A program made the position numbers and the translations under genes. DNA of 37,364 nucleotides, from NCBI GenBank assembly GCA_964393535.1, contig CAYMUC010000018.1, positions 1 through 37,364 on the forward strand, written 5' to 3'. The notes under the pieces are model-generated. The model was not told where the DNA came from, searched no databases, and was given only the letters and a program-made list of their open reading frames with translations. Below are positions 36,376 to 37,364 of the stretch, one piece after another. The first letter of the stretch is position 1. Every line of letters starts with the position of its first letter. The stretch comes from CAYMUC01 sp964393535. Its GTDB lineage: Bacteria; Actinomycetota; Acidimicrobiia; Acidimicrobiales; Ilumatobacteraceae.

Positions 36376-37364
36376 ATGGCAGAGCTGACCATCTCCGCCG
36401 GCGACATCGCCGCTGCGATCAAGAAGAATCTCGAAGGCTTCGAGGTCTCCCTCGAGGCTCGCACCGTCGGACGTATCACCAGCGTCGGTGACGGCATCGC
36501 CGCTGTGTCGGGTCTCCCCGACTGCGCCGTCAACGAACTCCTGGAGTTCGAGGACGGCACCATCGGCTTGGCCCTGAACCTCGAAGAGGGATCCATCGGC
36601 GCCGTGGTGCTCGGCGATGCCGACGGCATCGAAGAGGGACAGGTGGTCAAGGCCACCGGGCGCATCTTGTCCGTGCCGGTGGGTGACGCTCTGCTGGGTC
36701 GTGTGGTGAACGCCCTGGGTGAGCCCATCGACGGCCGTGGTGACATCGTGGGCGCACAGCCCCGCCGCATGGAGATCCAGGCCCCTGGCATCATGGGCCG
36801 CAAGCCGGTGCACGAGCCCCTGCAGACCGGAATCAAGGCCATCGACGCCATGACGCCCATCGGTCGGGGTCAGCGTGAGCTCATCATCGGTGACCGTAAG
36901 ACTGGCAAGACCACCGTCGCCATCGACACGATCCTCAACCAGCGTGGCCTGGGTGTGAAGTGCATCTACGTCGCGATCGGCCAGAAGGGCTCCACCGTGG
37001 CCCAGACGGTGGAGACGCTGCGCCAGTACGGGGCCATGGAGTACACCGTGGTCGTGGCGGCCCCCGCCTCGGACCCCGCTCCCTTCAAGTACCTGGCCCC
37101 CTACGGCGGTTGCGCCATGGGCCAGCACTGGATGGAAAAGGGCGAGCACGCCCTCGTCGTGTACGACGACCTGTCCAAGCAGGCCGAGGCCTACCGCCAG
37201 TTGGCACTGCTGCTACGTCGTCCTCCGGGCCGCGAGGCCTACCCGGGCGACGTGTTCTACCTGCACAGCCGTCTGCTCGAGCGTGCGGCCAAGTTGTCCG
37301 ATGCCAATGGTGCCGGATCACTCACGGCTCTGCCCGTCATCGAGACCAAGGCCGGCGACGTGTC
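36376..37364 (+). CDS. atpA: ATP synthase F1 subunit alpha (3' end outside window)
   Basis: About 329 residues of the alpha subunit are visible, cut by the window edge. The P-loop is GDRKTGKT (172-179), with Lys where many bacteria have Gln, as in actinobacteria such as Mycobacterium. Other landmarks are VGRITSVGDGIAAVSGL, GRVVNALGEPIDGRG, APGIMGRKPVHEPLQTGIKA and VVYDDLSKQAEAYRQLALLL. GGAG (36361-36364) is 11 bases before ATG 36376. The gamma, beta and epsilon genes would be expected beyond the edge. Confidence 0.96.
   Translation, partial: MAELTISAGDIAAAIKKNLEGFEVSLEARTVGRITSVGDGIAAVSGLPDCAVNELLEFEDGTIGLALNLEEGSIGAVVLGDADGIEEGQVVKATGRILSVPVGDALLGRVVNALGEPIDGRGDIVGAQPRRMEIQAPGIMGRKPVHEPLQTGIKAIDAMTPIGRGQRELIIGDRKTGKTTVAIDTILNQRGLGVKCIYVAIGQKGSTVAQTVETLRQYGAMEYTVVVAAPASDPAPFKYLAPYGGCAMGQHWMEKGEHALVVYDDLSKQAEAYRQLALLLRRPPGREAYPGDVFYLHSRLLERAAKLSDANGAGSLTALPVIETKAGDV

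Noticed and set aside
1..37364. CRISPR arrays, insertion sequences, prophage genes, tRNA or rRNA genes
   Set aside because: I looked for direct repeats with spacers, transposase-like proteins, terminal inverted repeats and cloverleaf/CCA patterns and saw none. Faint tRNA-like folds could be missed by eye.

Overview
The window is GC-rich, gene-dense chromosomal DNA from an actinomycete-type bacterium, most likely class Acidimicrobiia (Ilumatobacter-like). This is an inference from gene content, not a database match. The evidence is: a prfA-prmC-...-wecA-atp cluster as in Mycobacterium; the GDRKTGKT P-loop in AtpA; a mycothiol-type maleylpyruvate-isomerase-fold protein; a DUF2510 tail on an M48 protease; an LppM-like lipoprotein; an XRE/HBHA-like gene pair; and RpiB with Glu in place of the catalytic Cys. 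I see no phage, insertion sequence, CRISPR array, tRNA or rRNA, and no gene-free stretch over 300 bases.

Layout. 1-3572: a phosphonate/phosphite-type ABC importer (lipoprotein PhnD, ATPase PhnC, and a permease made of two PhnE units fused in one chain), with a strong hairpin between phnD and phnC. 3596-8074: RidA, a 51-residue membrane peptide, a group II PLP decarboxylase, an 8-oxoguanine-deaminase-like amidohydrolase, and a three-part regulator (RecA/KaiC-like domain without a P-loop, XRE helix-turn-helix, cupin). 8222-12000: NADP-type glutamate dehydrogenase with a structured leader, an MFS exporter and a DUF2855 protein. 11976-20393: short operons on both strands, including a LOG-family protein, a small Lys/Ala-rich phasin/HBHA-like protein with its XRE partner, exonuclease III, a GCPVCNK-motif membrane protein, a mycothiol-type enzyme with an SDR, HtpX, two small beta-rich proteins and an LppM-like lipoprotein. 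20501-23853: two tandem SDR paralogues, a PPOx-fold protein, a DUF192 lipoprotein and an O-methyltransferase. 23896-25847: prfA-prmC. 25823-29860: a minus-strand block (TerB-like, S9 peptidase, thiolase-like protein without the usual cysteines). 29897-37364: rpiB-glyA-wecA, then the ATP synthase operon (atpZ-like, atpI-like, a, c, two different b subunits, delta, and alpha cut by the window edge).

Two architectural themes run through the window. First, about a dozen genes on both strands have a TAnnnT -10 hexamer only 6-9 bases before the start codon and no Shine-Dalgarno sequence, which predicts leaderless mRNAs. Three pairs of these genes are divergent, with 35-42 bases between start codons. 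Second, every convergent gene pair overlaps (22-57 bases in five cases) or abuts exactly (one case), so no room remains for intergenic terminators. The window therefore looks like a compact genome that relies heavily on leaderless initiation.

Functionally, the cluster combines phosphorus scavenging, nitrogen and amine metabolism (GDH, decarboxylase, deaminase, RidA), envelope quality control (HtpX, lipoproteins, WecA), possible lipid-storage proteins, translation termination (RF1 and its methylase) and energy conversion (F-type ATP synthase).
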